Below, piece after piece: positions 32,583 through 44,935 of a stretch of 64,000 nucleotides of DNA. The translations under genes were made by a program, and so were the position numbers. The notes beneath the pieces are model-generated. The model did no database searches and was not told the DNA's origin. It saw only the letters and a program-made list of their open reading frames with translations. Origin of the DNA: Mortierella sp. BCC40632 (lineage: Eukaryota; Mortierellomycota; Mortierellomycetes; Mortierellales; Mortierellaceae); contig WAEK01000008.1 of assembly GCA_011634665.1 (NCBI GenBank), forward strand, positions 2,163,501 to 2,227,500. The letters are read 5' to 3'. Position 1 is the first letter of the stretch; the number at the start of each line of letters is the position of its first letter.

Positions 32583-32620
32583 TTTTCATGGTTACGGGAA
32601 TGAGGAAGCCCGCTAATTGC

Positions 32621-32661
<41 letters not shown>

Positions 32662-33145
32662 AAAAAAAGACGATGTAATGAGAGACCGGGCGATTAGGGT
32701 TTGCGAAAAAAAAAAAAAAAAAAAAAAAAACAAGAGCGCGCTTGGATCATGGCCTAGAGCTGAGCAGAGCTGAGCTTTTTTGCGCGACCAAAAAAAAACT
32801 CTTACTATAGGAAATTTCCTTTTTGAGAGACTACACAGCCTTCAGAAGTACACCAGAAGGGCGGATTTGTGTTTTCGTGATATTTGGTTCGTGAGTTAAG
32901 GTTTTTCGACTTTGGCTTCTCTCGCGGGGTCCTTTGCTCAAAAGATCAATGTATGTACTCTCCAAAACGACAGGCCAAGCACTGAACTATCCAGCCAGTG
33001 CGCGTGCATATCGTGTGGACAAAGCGAACAAATTGTCGACTCTGTCGTGTCCCCTCCCTGGTCGAGTGGTCACATTTCATCTCGATCGATTTTGTCTCTT
33101 GCTGTAATTGCTTTGTCCTGAGCCAACATTTTCTCATACGCCCTT

Positions 33146-33478
33146 TTAAACATGCAGGAATGCGAGCGGGTGATATGCTTGTTGAGCTGGCATAGTTGAC
33201 TGTCTGGACGATAGTATTGGAATTCGATCGATCAGACCCATTTGCTTCTTGAACCGAGGCAGATGAGGAGAAGGCGCACATCCAGACACGTGTAGAATAG
33301 AGGCAAGCAAACCTGGAGAGTCATCAGCCATTGAAAGGTTTGTGGCCCAGAATAGTGGCTTTGGATGGGCGTAGCAACTGCTGAGACCAAACTCTACTCC
33401 GAGAACTCTCAAATGCGCTAATTGCTCGTAAAAAACAGGGTCCGAGAGCGTATCTTCTCTCCCTCTATGATGAAGCAT
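33146..33478 (-). pseudogene. Possible LRR/F-box-like gene fragment
   Basis: A 110-codon ORF with a TATATAAG element about 80 bases upstream (33558-33565). The segment VFYEQLAHLRVLGVEFGLSS resembles the FYxQLxxLxxLxVLxLG repeat I associate with large LRR/F-box families in Mortierella-like fungi, and LPRFKKQMGLIDRI resembles their C-terminal part. The match is short and the ORF lacks the rest of such a protein, so I read it as a fragment. It could equally be a small unrelated gene or chance. Confidence 0.3.
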
Positions 33479-34332
33479 AGCTGTCGTCTCGCCCTTTTAC
33501 CTTTGCTAGCAGGTAACCTTGGAGGAGAGATCATGCCGAGTATCCACAGGTAATATCCTTATATAGGTAAAGGCTCTGGTACGGGAGGTCCTGTGGGTTC
33601 TCTTTCGCTGCTATAACATATTGTTCCGTGTCAAATGCGTTCTTCTTGCTGTCTTTAGTTCATTGGTATCAAAGAACAGCTCATCGGAGTGCTTTTGAGT
33701 GCAAGTGAGAAGTGATGGGTACAGTGAATGGGCCATACTCATTTTGTTTTTGTTATTTCTCTTATCGCTATTGCAAATGTTGTTGCAAGAGCTGCAAGTG
33801 GTTATGCTTCCAATGATCAAATAGTCCCAGAGTCTGCAGTCGATACTACAGTAGCGACCATGGTTAGTAACACCAGAAAGAGGCGGTAGAATAAAATCGA
33901 AACCAAAGAGAAAAAAAAATATGGATTGAATAGCATAGTTGCCACTGTAGTTGTGAGCTTGATCAGTGACTTGAGATAGACTCTTCCGAATATTGAGTAG
34001 GGCGAGCCACTACAGGGAGTGACCAGCTGTCTTTGTAGTGTGGCGAGGTATTTGACAAGGCGAAGCATCTATGTCGCGAGTGTGAGTGTAGAAATCTTAT
34101 TAGATGAGGCGAGTTGTGCATAGAGGGGAGAGGGAGAGCGTTGGTACTGTGTCGAAGTTGTAGATCTTTGACGAGCCATGGCTTTTACTCAGGACAAAAG
34201 CTATAGCTCATCCCACCACAAATTCCAGCCAACGCAAAGCAGTCACTTTTTTTTTTTTTTTCTTTTTTTCAGGCCATTTCTCTTTCTCCTTTCTCCTCCC
34301 CCCTTTCTCTTTCTCAACAGCTCCGAGACCCA

Positions 34333-36671
34333 ATGCTCCGTCAGCTCTACGGACTGAGGCGGCACATCAAACTCGATCTGTCCTCGCCCTCTCATTCATT
34401 CTCTTCTCCATTATCATTGCCATCCGTCCTCGCCCACAGCCACAGAGCTACAGCAGTCAGGAACAGGATCCGATCTATCAGCACTCAATCACCCGACAGC
34501 ATGTTGCCCGAGTCTACTGCTTCTCTTGTGCATGAAATGTCTCAGGAACCATCAGCGATGGACGGATCAACCCTAGTCTCAGGCAAGACCGTTGGGACTG
34601 TCAATGATGGATCAGTCTGTAACTCTGCATCAGGCAGGAGTCTCGAGCCCAGGAGAGTCAAGATGCCCATTGCTGTTGCACCCATGGTCGATGTTACCAC
34701 TTCGGTATGTGCTTCTTCTCTCCTGCCCCTCCTTCTCCCTTTTTTGGAGAAAGAAAAGCAGAACAAAGCCGGTATGACAAGCTCACCTTTCTATTGTCTT
34801 TTCCTCTTTTATCTAGCATTTCCTTCAACTCTGTAGGATCATCTCACCCAACTTTACACTCTACACAGAGATGATTCACTGCAATGCCCTCATCTACAAC
34901 CCAGGAGATCTCTATAACTTTTTTGGTGAACCATGGGAGGGCAAGGTAGTCCAGCTCGGTGGATCCGATATTGAGGCCATGGCCAAGGCGGCAAAGCTTG
35001 TTCAGGATAATGGTTACAAGGAACTGAATCTCAATGGTAAGGAGATCACTTCATCGACACCAGCTCATCTTTTTTTTTTGCACAAGTCCTACCCAGACAA
35101 TTTGCAAAGAGGGTTGATCTGGTCATTTATCAAAACCTATCTATTTTTTTTTCATTGCTTTTTAGTGGGCTGTCCTAGTGCTCGTGTTCAGAAGGGAGCC
35201 TTTGGAGCTGTTTTAATGAAGACGCCAATGACGGTCGTCAACATTATTCAGGAGATGGTCAAAGTCGGAGTCACGATCCCCATCACAGTCAAGTGCAGGA
35301 TTGGAGTCGACAACTTGGATTCATACGAGTATTTTCATGATTTCGTAAGTCGAAACCAGAGTGGGAGGGAGGGAGCAATCTTTCTAGGGTATCAAAATAT
35401 TATTCGACTCCCAAAGAAGGAAGTATGGCATTCTAACAGCGCTTTGTCCTCACCCCTCATTGCTTTACAGATTAAACTTGTGTCGACGACTACTCCCGTA
35501 ACTCATTTTATTGTTCATGCGCGCAAATGTTGGCTCAAGGGCTTGTCTCCCAAGCAGAACAGAAGTGTTCCTCCGTTGAAATACGATGTCGTCTATCGGG
35601 TAGGCTATCAAGAGATGTTTCCCCAGGATGATGATGTTCTCCATTGAGAATGATGCAGTTTCCTTCGATGACTAATGCCCTCCCTCCTCTTCTTTCCTCA
35701 TCTCCTAAACTCTTTTGAACCCAATTCTAGCTTGCAAAGGACTTTCCTCATCTGACGATCACGATTAATGGAGGATTCCACAAGACAAGTGAGCTTCGAC
35801 ATCAACTCAGCCTGGTGGACGGTGTCATGGTTGGGCGAGAAGGTAAACCTTCTAAAATAGAATATAATTTTCTGGGATTGTTCATATTCTGCCTTGCTCC
35901 TGCTTCAGAAAACACTCTTTTACTGACCCTCTAATGCCCATGGTTACAACCTTTCTCATTTTATCTCATAGTCATGGACAGGCCTATGTTTTTGGCCAAG
36001 GTTGATGCAGGTACGGTTTTCCGTCCTACAATAGAAGGAATAGAGTCATTTCGCCTCCCCAACTTTTTTTTTTTTTTTAATGCTGACATATCTCTTTATA
36101 GCATATCTCTTTATAGCATACCACAAGGTACCTGTAAAGGATATCAAGACGATTGAGGAGGTCATCAGTGAATATCTTGGTAAGATCTCTTACTCTACAT
36201 AAGACTGGCGCTTGTTTACTGATGCGGAGCAAATTATGAACTAGGAGAATGAGACATGGGCTACCCTTTTGGCGTCATGCATTGACCTTAGAGAGACACC
36301 TCAAACAAGTCATCACCTATTCACCCTCCTTCCTCACCCTTTCTTCTCTTCTCATCATCGTAGATTATGCGCTCAAGGAGCATGAGCGTGGAACGCCTCA
36401 CTCAAATGCTGTGGTCATGGCCCCACTCAAGATGATCTATAGCGGTCGTCGGGGTCGCGAATACCGACGCCAACTCGCCAATATTATCATTCCTCGTACA
36501 AAGCCTCTCCCTGATATTGTACGCGATCTACGACAGCTTCTTAATGAGAATGATTTTGGAGGATCGAGTTCAGAGTTGGAGGAGGACGATTCTGATATGT
36601 CTGAATCGGAAGACTCGGTGGCGGTGGCGGGAAGTCGATCATCTCTTTTGTCGTCAGCTTGTGCCCAGTAG
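34333..36671 (+). CDS. dusA: DusA-like tRNA-dihydrouridine synthase, probably mitochondrial
   Basis: Eight exons (34333..34704, 34817..35036, 35166..35344, 35471..35599, 35731..35842, 35972..36010, 36117..36179, 36364..36671) give 473 residues in frame. The core follows Dus[45 protein letters not shown] with catalytic Cys200, [45 protein letters not shown] and VDGVMVGRE. Such FMN enzymes reduce uridines in the tRNA D loop. The first 50 residues are Arg/Ser/Leu-rich and lack acidic residues apart from one Asp, as in a mitochondrial presequence. The C-terminus adds an acidic Ser-rich tail (about 440-473). Common fungal Dus1-4 proteins do not share the HARK..LKGLSPKxNR block. Exon 7 has two in-frame acceptors from a 15-base duplication. 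Confidence 0.88.
36087..36116 (+). repeat. Tandem 15-bp duplication carrying two splice acceptors
   Basis: The unit CATATCTCTTTATAG occurs twice in direct succession, each ending in AG. Use of the first AG adds five residues (AYLFI before AYHK) to the DusA-like protein; both keep the frame open. Confidence 0.9.
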
Positions 36672-36969
36672 TGAACATTTCTCTCTCTCTCTCCCTCCTT
36701 CTCCCTCTTCACTCTTGTGTACTCTACTCTTTTCTTCATCTCTTTGCATTCCATAGAATAGACATAGACGCTATTACAGTAACTGTATCATAACCCCCCC
36801 CCCTCTCCTTAAAAAGAAAGAAAATCATTTGAATGAAATCACCCACCCTGGTTCTGCTGCAAAAACATTTTTATTCGTTTTTGACCTCTCGAGGGGAATA
36901 AGTATCCACAAAGACACGCAAAAGTTATTATCTTTGATCCAAGAACGGAGGGGGTGATTAAAGAAACAA

Positions 36970-37002
<33 letters not shown>

Positions 37003-37375
37003 CGGAAACTAAGCTAAGGATCTAGCTATATGATGGACAAGAGAGGAATGTAAAAAAATATACAGAGAACGAGCGAGTGAGCGAGAGAAATCGGGATGGG
37101 AAAAAAAGAAAAAAAAAATACAACTAGATTAAAAGAGAAGCGGGGTCCTTCCTCCTCCTCCTTTCTTCGTATCGACAACTAGGGGATAGATCCTTTCTTT
37201 GTTCTCTTGCTCTCCCATTTTCTCTCTCTCTTGCTCTCTCTTTCTCTATCTCAATACCATTTTTTTCTCTTTCGCCGTCTCCCTGCTCTTTTCCTTACAT
37301 TCTGTTCCCCAAGCAAAACTGTTCTCTTCACTATGTCCCCCCGCCACATTGAGAACAACAGAAAAAAAAAAAAAG

Positions 37376-37461
<86 letters not shown>
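36672..37461. other. Convergent spacer with an 85-base adenine run
   Basis: Holds the 3' flanks of the DusA-like and triple-KH genes. GA-rich sequence (36970-37003), a CT-rich stretch (37190-37260) and A85 (37376-37460) are the main features. No gene is seen. Confidence 0.7.
37376..37460. repeat. Homopolymer of 85 adenines
   Basis: The run is uninterrupted as given. It begins one base beyond the stop codon of the triple-KH gene and reads as T85 in that mRNA sense. Confidence 0.97.
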
Positions 37462-37462
<1 letters not shown>

Positions 37463-38898
37463 TAGTGTCTTGCCTTCTCCGCCTCCAGACGTTGGTACAA
37501 CATATAGATCGCCATATGGTTCGACTCGGGTGTGCCCGTGATGGTCACCAAACGCTCATTGCTGCCATTGTTTGTAGGGTCCGCAATCTTGATGTGTGAA
37601 CCTGACATTTGACGGATCTCATTGATCTTGGAACCTCCCTTGCCAATCACACTACCAACCATGTCGTTGGGGATGAAAATCTGTTGAGCAATCGACCCGG
37701 GTCCTCCAGCTCCTCCAGCTCCTCCCATGCTGCTGGAACTCATGCTTCCAGCACTGCTACCGCGGGGTGGCATAAACTCGGGTCCATAACCCATCGAGCC
37801 CTGAGAAGGATAGCCTCCATAGTACGACTGATGATGCGAAGACGAAGGGTGAGGAGGGTAGCCTCCCATGCCTCCAGAAGCGGCACTGCCTCCATAGGAG
37901 CTACGGCCCATAGGTCGGTATTGAACAATGTTGATGCTACGATCACGCTCACTGTGTTCCTGGATCACCACACCAACATGATACACAGCAATGTGGATCG
38001 CATCGGGCACACCCGTGATCGTGATCGTCCTCTCTGTCGAACCTGGCATAATTTCCTCTGACGCAACCAAGCGAGCCCCAGAGGCTTCCTGGATCTCCTT
38101 GATCTTGGAACCACCCTTGCCAATGACAGAGCCCATGCGGTGGTGACCCACCAACAGACGGATCGCTGTCGACTCGTTCTCGGGAGCTGCATCTGGATCG
38201 ATATGCTCAGCAATGACCTTTTGTGCCACAAGAGAGTAAGCCTGCATAGAATGAGCACGGTTCAAAGAAGGGATAGAGAAAGACATTGTCAGAATACAAG
38301 GATTCAGGGTATCCAAGCTGGAAATTCAAAAAAGCAGCCAGCATGTTTACCTTGGCGACCGTGTCCAAGGGACCAGAGACGGTGAGGATACGCTCGACAG
38401 CATTGGGGACCATCTCCGAGATGGTCACCTTGGCTCCCGACTGCTCACGGATCTCGCTCACATTCTTACCGGCCTTTCCGATAATGATACCAGCATCCTT
38501 CGTGGACACGATCGAGCGCAGGGCTGTCGTCGGAGGCATATCACCCTCGAGTCCTCCGTCCTTGGGACGGGCTAGTAGAAAGAAAAAAAAAGATTTTCCC
38601 AGGCTAATTTAGTCTCATTTGTAATGTGCAAGGGTCCTTTTTTCTTTTTAAATCGTATCCCAAATACAGGAGAATCACGTCCAGTACAAAAAAAAAAAAA
38701 AAAGTATCACTTACTGGCATCGTCCGAGTTACGACGACGGTGCTGAGGACGCTGAGGGGATGAGGATCTAGAATCGTTGACAGCCACACGTTTGTGGCGA
38801 CGATCTCCCGAGTCGGAATCATGCTCATCCGAATCATCGTTGGGCAGGCTTCTCTTCTTCTCGCGGTCCTCGGCGATAGTCTTTTCCACGTCAGACAT
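37462..38898 (-). CDS. rnc1: Triple KH-domain RNA-binding protein (PCBP/Rnc1/Pbp2-like)
   Basis: Three exons, complement(37462..38241, 38351..38571, 38715..38898), give 394 residues. Three KH domains each carry the GxxG loop: KDAGIIIGKAGKNVSEIREQ (about 88-107), HHRMGSVIGKGGSKIKEIQE (about 165-184), and NDMVGSVIGKGGSKINEIRQ (about 328-347). The spacing, with KH1 and KH2 close together and KH3 after a Gly/Ser/Tyr-rich linker, is that of PCBP/hnRNP K, S. pombe Rnc1 and yeast Pbp2/Hek2, which bind C- or U-rich mRNA and control stability, localisation or silencing. The N-terminus is charged with an acidic then basic run (DDSDEHDSDSGDRRHKR). Its start codon faces the large gene desert. Confidence 0.93.
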
Positions 38899-39165
38899 GA
38901 TAGGTGATTAATAAAGTGGGATGGGAGGAAGGCAGGTAGTGGGTTGGGCTTGGGCAAGGGGTGGTAGTGGGGCGTGAAACTTGATAAACGGGTAAGGTAA
39001 TATACACAGGACTGGAGCAAAGATGAGATATCTTTGGGGATGCTCGCTGGGTTGGAGGGTTGGCTTCTAAGAGTAATAGACGTAGGGAAAAGAGGAGAAG
39101 GAGGAAGAGGACGACAAAGAGAAGTCGAGATGGAAAGAGATGGAGTGGTAGGTAGAAAAATAAAT

Positions 39166-39167
<2 letters not shown>

Positions 39168-39235
<68 letters not shown>
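39168..39235. repeat. (GA)n microsatellite upstream of the triple-KH gene
   Basis: Nearly pure GA dinucleotides, pyrimidine-rich on the coding strand of the KH gene. Confidence 0.95.
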
Positions 39236-39237
<2 letters not shown>

Positions 39238-39569
39238 GAGGGAAAGAAAGAGTGAGAGAGAAAGAGAGAAGGAGAAGGAGAAAGAGAGGGACAAGATGGT
39301 GGAAAGGAATGGTGGTTCCAGCGTGAGCAGGGGCGTGTCAGCATAGTTGAATGGGAGCAGTGCAGGATGCAGGGTTTGTGAATGATAATGCAGCGCAGCT
39401 ATCCAGAGAAACGAAAGGAGGCTCGGGAGCTGAAGAAAGGATAGTCGTGCGCGAGAATGACCAAGTGCCCACGGAGTCAAGACGCGAGCGAGCACCTAAA
39501 ACAACGAGCAACACATGGACACCCCTTGACCATCCTTCCCCGGTGTTATAAAAAAAAAAAAAAAAAAAA

Positions 39570-39605
<36 letters not shown>

Positions 39606-39920
39606 AAAAAGAACCCCAAGATTATTGAGCCAAGTATCCCGACGCGCAAGGTCGTCCAGATGCCTGTTTTCTGCACGCGTCTCCTAGGCAAGGAGCGAAC
39701 GACAACAAGTCGCGTCCAAAAAGAGCCACACTCCCCCAAACAATGAGCACAAGGTGCAACATGAGCCTTGCAGGGTCGACCACATTGGTGAAGAGAGCAA
39801 CCAGTTGAAGGACGGGCCATCTAGCCATTCTCTACACAAATGGGAAGAGGAGTAGAGCCCAGGAGTCTGACAAGAGGCCTAAGCCAAGTCCTTTGATCCA
39901 GGAATGTCGTTTGCTTTCTT

Positions 39921-39958
<38 letters not shown>

Positions 39959-40248
39959 CCGCCACTGGTGATCAGACTCGCTGCAGTCAACAGATCGATT
40001 TCACATGTGTTAATTTTTTTTTTGCTCTCTGAGGTGTAACCGAAGCCCGTCATCCAATTGGTCTCTCCCCCTCTCCCCCAAAAAGGGTTGTTCTCGGTCA
40101 AGGCAGGGTGCTGCAATCCTTGGTACTAGCCCTGATCCATCGCCCGATTGTTCCCGTCTCTTGCTCTTAATTGTCACGCTACTAAACAGAGCAGGGCTGA
40201 CATGATAAACCAAATATTGCCTTGGAGAGACGCAGATGTTCAAAAAGG

Positions 40249-40283
<35 letters not shown>

Positions 40284-43200
40284 AAAAGAAAGAAAGTAAG
40301 AAAGAAAAGGATCAGACACGAGCGTGATTGTCACGATTATTACCCGAAAGATGACTCGAAGCTCAATGGATGGACAGTGGTTAGGATGATCGATCACAGT
40401 CGAGTGATGTTGTGGGGCGGAGAGGAAGGGAGGAGTCTGGAGGAGGGGTGATCGCAGTCGGTTAAGGGGTATTTGTTTTCTGAACCCACTGGCCAGCACT
40501 ACATTTCTAGGCGGGAGATACCCTCTCTCGATCTCGCCCTCTCGATCACTCTCTCTCTCTCTCTCTCTCTTCTTTTGATCATACCATCGATGAAGCATCT
40601 ACCAAAGCCGATCAAAGAAACAAACTATCACCCTTCTAGAAAAGTGGCCACAGTCTGGCTTCACTGCTCCACGTGATGGTAGTCTGTCCTAGTCGTCAGT
40701 AAGACGCGATCCTCCTCCCAAGCAACGACGCCACTTTTGTCCGAAAGTTATTCCCTGTGAGCCGATAAAGCCTCCTTCTCAAAGGCATGAGAGTGAGGGA
40801 TAATGAATGATATTTGTTGTGTAAGGGCTACACGATGCCCAAATGCCTGATCGCGCGCGTCAAAAGGGCGTCGAATCTATCCCCTTTTCTTTCTTTTTCT
40901 TTCTCTCTCTCCTGGATTCTCCTTGAAACGAGGGAAGAACTCTCGGACAGAGTGGTTTTTTTTTTTTTTTTTGTCGCGTTTTTCATCCAAGGACTACGAA
41001 CTTCCTAGGCCCCAAGTGAGCGGATCATCACGTGTAGTATCGAAAGGAATAAGAGAGGATGGCGCCGACCCACCATCTCGACTCTACATATTCCCCAGAC
41101 CAGATCGATAGAAAAAAAACTAGAGCAGGTGGTGGTAAAGGCTCAGTCATAATACATATCGCTATAGACTACCTGAGTTTCTGGACTTTTGTGGTTTCTC
41201 TGTTCAAGGATCATGTCACCCATGATTCTCAGCTTTACGCCTCTTTCTCACTCATTTAATCGTTCTTTTTTTTTTTTTTTTTTTTTTTTTTAATTCATGT
41301 CAAACACACACGCGAACACAAAGGGTAAAGGGCTATATTGGTCAATTGGTCAATAAGGGATTGAGCTTGAACAATTACTGCGGTCGATGATAACGCCCTT
41401 GCCTTTGTGGAGCCTTTTGGACGAGATACTCCCCCTTCTCCGCCCTCTCCCCTTCCTCCCCGAGGCTGTCTTTTGCTCTCTTTCTCTCTTCTATTGTCTG
41501 TTGGGTTGTACGGCTCTTTCACCATTCTCCTGGAGAGGTAAGAGTTTCTCACTGAGGACTCGTTTTTTTTTGTGAGCAACAGTATCAAGGATAAATGCTA
41601 CAGCCCATGTTTATTCCGCGAGTAGGAGAGAGAGAAAAAGAGAGAGAAGGAGTCTCTCTCACGTCCCCCTTCCCAGGCAACACCTCTCACGAGTCGACAG
41701 CAGTAATTAAAATACCACGCTTCTGATTTTGACTCGATAGAAAAAGAGAAAGCGAATGCAGCCCTGGTTTCTGAAAGATTGACTTAATGGAAGGGACTCG
41801 TAAAAATAGCCTATACTCGGCACTTGGGTTTATACCTCTCTCGCTCCTCCCCAAGGTCGTGCTGGGTTCACGTTCAAGTTCCTCGGAGAGTAAGTGAACG
41901 AGAGGAGTCTAGGAACATGTGCAAAGAATCAAGATACTGGTCGGACAAGGTCTCTATTTTTTTTTTTTTTATCTTTCTCTTGTAGCCAAAAACAGCAGAA
42001 CTGGACGGGAAAGCCTATAAGCCGGACAAGGATAAGCCGGGAAATATGGTGGGAGCCTATTTTTAACCTACCACAGTGCCCTTTGCCCGACAACCGACCG
42101 AACTTTTCGTTTACTTTCCCTCCATTTTTTTCTTTTTTTGTAGCGTTGTAATAGAGAGAGAGAGAGAGAGGGGGAGGTATCTCTCTCTTTTTTTTTTTTG
42201 AATTTACTTCGCACGCGCTTGTATGTGTGTCATTTCTGTGTACTTTTTACAGGCATGTTGATTGCCCTGCTAACTTGCCCCCCCTTTCTCCTCTACGAGT
42301 ATCTTTTATCAAGAACAACGTACAACAAGACTTTTTTGGTTGCATAAACTGCAGGGAAAAAAAGCTAGAAAACACTGGTGTGTTAAAAAATAAAAGAGAC
42401 GTGGAGCGTGAAAGATGAATTGCATTAAAAAAAAAAAAAAAAATTGAGCATAAGTCCGCGCCATGCGAAAGGTATGAGTTGAATAGGGGAGAGGGCCGAG
42501 AGCTTTAATGGAAGACGATGTGGCGCAAAGCAAAAAGAAATAGAAAAAAAAAAAGTGAAAAGACCCAGCGGGGGTTGGGGCCATTGAACTCAATCCTGAA
42601 AAACTAAAGTCTATTTTTACGAGTCCCTACCGCGAGGAAGGGTAGCCGGATCCGTCAACCTCTCTCTTCCTCCCCCCATCCTTTCGCCCCCAGCTAGACC
42701 GGGGGGGATAAGGAGAAAGAAAGGAAGGAGGATTATGAGCAAACAAGAACAATACCGGTGCAAGGGTACATACTCTTTCCGAACTGGACATGGCGTCCAG
42801 GGCACAAACACACACACAATCACTCACACGCGCACACACAAGAGAAGGGAAAAAAAAAAAAAAAAAAAAAAAAAAGAGTAGACAGCTGGAGAGAGCTGGT
42901 TCTAGGCTCGCACACAGGTCTAAACAGATTAGTCAACAACGGATAATGAAGAGGGACCTGATTCTCCGGACTGCAGGGTACCCTTGTCTTCTGCCTCCAA
43001 ATGAAATGTAGGACGAAGGCCGGACCAGCTTTCAATAGACGGGTGGGATAGATCGAGAGCGGAGGGCACAGCCTGCAAGGCGTCCCGACTGCAAATAAGA
43101 GTAAAAGGTAATTGCCAACCAGACATGAAAGGCTCCTCTCCCTCCCTTTCTCTCCCTCTCTCTCTTTCTCCCTCCTCTCTCCTTTCTTTTCAATAGACGT

Positions 43201-44844
43201 TCTATCACCATCACGACTATTTTAAAACTACTGCCCTTTTGGCTGTTCAGTCAAAGTGGACTCTTCCTATCAGATTAGGGAAAGGGAGATTGGGCGGCAA
43301 CGAATGGGTTGGTCGATATTTCCTGGTGCGACCAGTTTCCGTGATTCATTGCATTTATTTATTTATTTTTTCCCTCTGTGCTTGGATTAGGGCTTGGAGC
43401 GAAGAGAAGAGAATACCCTCTCATCTCTCTCTTCTTCCTTCCCCCAATAGGCTCCCTTTCCTCTCTTCAATCGTTCTAACAGATCGCTGGTAGGAGGGAA
43501 GGTCTCTCTGGCCCGATTTCTGGCTAGTGTTGATTCGGAACTTTGTTTGAGTATTCTGCATTAAAAAGATATGTTGACAGTTTCTGAATCTAGAAAGAGG
43601 AGCCATCTTCAGGGTTGCATCTCTTGGTTCTTTCTTTTGTTTCTTCTCTTGTAAAGAGGAAAAAAAAAAATATCCTTGATACAGAGAAAGAGAAACGAGT
43701 TGGAAATGATTAGAAGGCGAGGGAAGGAAAGGGAGCAGCTTAATGGTCATTGAAGGGATTAAAGGAAAGCGGCCAAAACTGAAAATAAGGGAGACGAGTG
43801 GTCCGATTTCGATTTGTCATCCGCCGAGCCGGGTCTTTTGAGGTTTCGTCTTGTTGTCGTCGTCGCCGCTTAGAGTCCTGTGTGCAAGGGCGTGCAGAGC
43901 TTGGAGATCGAGGAGGCACATGGGCGTGTCAGACGAGACAAGTGAGAGGGAAGAGGAAGAGGAGGGAGCAGGGGTGGTTCGTCTCGAGAGCCATATTTCT
44001 GCGAGATGCATGGTGTGTCTGGCGGCAACGATGTCAACACACGCAAAGAGAGATTGCTTTTTTCCTTTTTTTCTTGAACTATGAGCAGACCAAGAAGCTT
44101 TCTTGTTCAGAAAGAGAGAGGGCACAATGGATAAGGGTAGGGCGAGGGTATGATCGTTGGTCATTGAGGTATCCAATATTGGCTATTGGACACTGAAAAC
44201 GAAAAAGAGTGAGAGAGGGAGAGAAAGAGAGATGCCACAGACGATATGCAGAGGACGTGTGCCCGCATGCTATCCTCTGTGCGCTACGCTCATCGCTCAT
44301 CGCTCAATGCAATGCTCTATGCAGACCACTCTATTCTTGTCATCGTGGCCTAGCTGCATGCCCAGGAAGTAGGATACCAACAGTATGCTGTCATGTAAGC
44401 GGACAGGATAATGAGTGCGGACAATATTCTTAGCCATTCAACGCATTGTTTTATTATCGTACCCCCCCCTCACCACCACCATCGCCTCTCTCTCACACAC
44501 CTCATTCTCTCATTCTCTCATTCTCTCTGTTCCTTTCTCTTTTTTCTCTCGTAACGCCCATGGTGAAGAGCCTTTTGGTTTTGATTATTATTCCAAGACA
44601 GCCATGCGGAAGCCATGCGGATCCCTCAACAGACATATACTCAGCGTGAATTGTTGACTCGACGTGTGGTACATGTAGTTTTGAGTGGCTCCCCTATTCA
44701 TTTGGCCATTCATGGACAAGTTTGGGTAGCACAGGATAGGACTTAAAAATACTTGCAGACAATCATCAAGTGAGAAGGCAACGGAGAGATTCAGCATGGA
44801 GGATCCAACAATAACTCTTGGACAGCGTCGTACACACAGACACA

Positions 44845-44907
<63 letters not shown>

Positions 44908-44935
44908 ACATACACACACACGCACACACACACAC
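44845..44935. repeat. (CA)n microsatellite, about 90 bp
   Basis: Near-perfect CA dinucleotide array with a few CATA units, capable of Z-DNA formation in principle. Confidence 0.95.

Larger units (their letters stand above)
32328..34332. other. Two-kilobase intergenic region with an LRR-like remnant
   Basis: Includes a (GT)n run (32626-32658) and an A-run near 32707-32730. Minus-strand ORFs at 33150-33478 (LRR-like, listed) and 33817-34068 (83 codons, one hydrophobic span, no family recognised) are the only protein-like stretches. The plus-strand end, with T-rich and CT-rich sequence (34247-34320), is the leader of the DusA-like gene. Confidence 0.45.

Noticed and set aside
38604..39344. 246-codon minus-strand Ser/Leu/Pro ORF
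   Set aside because: Reads the (GA)n leader of the KH gene and overlaps its first exon in another frame.
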